Both the position numbers and the translations under genes were made by a program. Shown one piece after another: positions 4,457 through 5,386 of a DNA stretch of 5,386 nt. The notes below the pieces were generated by a model that was given only the letters and a program-made list of their open reading frames with translations, was not told the origin of the DNA and did not search any database. Positions within the stretch are counted from its first letter, which is position 1. The number at the start of each line of letters is the position of its first letter. Origin of the DNA: Gammaproteobacteria bacterium (GTDB lineage: Bacteria > Pseudomonadota > Gammaproteobacteria > Pseudomonadales > Azotimanducaceae); the NCBI GenBank assembly GCA_002690405.1, contig NZEI01000012.1:46242-51627 (forward strand), written 5' to 3'.

Positions 4457-5386
4457 TTAACCGCGACCCAAGGTCTGTAAGTTTTCCTCATGCTTGGTTC
4501 GATCAACTTGATACATGGAAATGCACAGAATCATCAGCGACCAAAGCAATATCACCACCGGTACATAAATGGTTGCTAAATCATGGACGACAGATACCGG
4601 TACCTGATCTGGTGTCACACCCTCTGGAAACTCGCTGTAGGTCAGCAGCAGTCCCGCAGCGACCACACCTATTCCTTGAGTGGTCTTGCGGATGAAGGTT
4701 ACCGAGGCAAAAAACACTCCCTCACTGCGCTTATTCGTTCTCACCTCGGCGTCTTCAACTAAATCAGCGATCATTGATGAGCCCAAGGTTTGATAAACGA
4801 TGATGAGCGCCACATCCACCACGATGATGCCTAAGTAGAGTGGAAACAGGATGGGGTCGCCATTTTCCGGCATCAGGTCAAATAAGCGCAGTACGATAGG
4901 TGCTGGATTAACAGTAAACGCCAGTATTCCTACCGCAATAGCGCCGCGCTTCTTACCCAGTGTTTTGGAGATCATTGGAGAGATAAGCAGTGCCAGCACC
5001 GCAGAGATGACCACGCTTGCAGAGATATAACCGATCTGCTGGGCGGTGAAGCCCCAGAGAAAGGTATAAAGTAGATAGGCGAGGGACGCCACCATACCGG
5101 TGGCTACAGCACCACACATGGCAGATAAAAACAACGCCGCGAACGAACGGGTTGCCAAAGTGTCAAAAATTTCCCGGTAGATGGTACGAATAGATAGCTC
5201 GCGCTTGGGCGGGGGTGCCTTGAGATTAGGTATAAGCCTGTGGGTACCCAATGCCGACACCATAATGGCAACAAAGATAAATCCCGCCGCTACAAATCCC
5301 ATTTGCTGATAGCCTGCAATGTTGAACATGCCATCGCTGATATCAGCTGTTGGCACGAGTAGCACTAACGTTGCCACCGTGGCCAT
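4457..5386 (-). CDS. GPH-family (MFS_2) cation:substrate symporter, partial (N-terminus beyond right edge)
   Basis: Inner-membrane secondary transporter, predicted to import a sugar or other organic solute with Na+ or H+. The 309 visible residues hold about eight hydrophobic segments: a partial one at 1-12, then about 26-48, 80-108, 115-138, 147-167, 178-200, 232-250 and 269-292. The cytoplasmic loop IADLVEDAEVRTNKRSEG (206-223), followed by FFASVTFIRKTTQG, matches the D-x-x-(D/E)-x-x-E-x-(R/K)-(T)-x-x-R-x-E-G signature after the tenth helix of melibiose-permease-like (GPH) carriers. The short charged C-terminal tail (YQVDRTKHEENLQTL) is also usual. Family members have about 450-500 residues, so about 150 are missing. 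The ATG at the very edge of the window is therefore probably an internal methionine, not the start. Substrate cannot be inferred. It is followed after 126 bases by the copper-haem gene on the same strand. The family call is strong. Confidence 0.9.
   Translation of the reverse strand: MATVATLVLLVPTADISDGMFNIAGYQQMGFVAAGFIFVAIMVSALGTHRLIPNLKAPPPKRELSIRTIYREIFDTLATRSFAALFLSAMCGAVATGMVASLAYLLYTFLWGFTAQQIGYISASVVISAVLALLISPMISKTLGKKRGAIAVGILAFTVNPAPIVLRLFDLMPENGDPILFPLYLGIIVVDVALIIVYQTLGSSMIADLVEDAEVRTNKRSEGVFFASVTFIRKTTQGIGVVAAGLLLTYSEFPEGVTPDQVPVSVVHDLATIYVPVVILLWSLMILCISMYQVDRTKHEENLQTLGRG

Noticed and set aside
5384..5386. ATG at the right edge as the start of the transporter
   Set aside because: The visible 309 residues lack the N-terminal third normal for GPH carriers and begin in mid-helix, so this Met is almost certainly internal.
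1..5386. Window length of 5386 bases equals the phiX174 genome length
   Set aside because: The content is metabolic chromosomal genes with partial genes at both edges, and no phage gene is present. The length is coincidental.

Overview
This window looks like a piece of a bacterial chromosome of moderate GC content, most likely a marine gammaproteobacterium of the oligotrophic, organic-compound-degrading kind (Cellvibrionales/Spongiibacteraceae-like). That assignment is inference from gene content: a redoxin-cytochrome c-PHM fusion, a GPH-family transporter, and an acyl-CoA ligase beside an Rv3520c-type LLM oxidoreductase. No RNA gene, mobile element, CRISPR array or phage feature is visible, and protein-coding sequence fills about 94% of the window.

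Left part (1-1327, minus strand): a two-gene operon. The upstream gene encodes a 103-residue protein with a GTG start behind a strong Shine-Dalgarno. The downstream gene, 8 bases later, is a class I adenylate-forming acyl-CoA ligase cut by the left edge; 335 residues were translated by hand with no interruption. A near-consensus sigma70 promoter for this operon lies at 1369-1397.

Middle (1452-2504, plus strand): a divergently transcribed LLM-class oxidoreductase of the Rv3520c type, starting at TTG. Its best -35 hexamer overlaps the -35 of the leftward operon within the 124-base shared control region. It ends at a perfect 12-bp stem-loop (2514-2541) that also closes the converging gene from the right.

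Right part (2570-5386, minus strand): a 586-residue secreted protein with a redoxin-like domain, a c-type haem domain and a PHM-like two-copper domain that keeps all expected copper ligands. It has its own leader, in which a perfect 14-bp palindrome covers the best -10 element. Upstream is the C-terminal two thirds of a GPH-type (MFS_2) cation symporter cut by the right edge.

Working model (inference): the transporter imports an organic substrate, the ligase activates a carboxylate as its CoA thioester, and the LLM enzyme performs a flavin- or F420-dependent redox step. The periplasmic copper-haem protein would oxidise a substrate outside the cytoplasm. The strongest candidates for undescribed biology are the copper-haem-redoxin fusion, with its unusual single-cysteine redoxin domain, and the 103-residue protein, which resembles a desulforedoxin fold that has lost two of four iron-binding cysteines.
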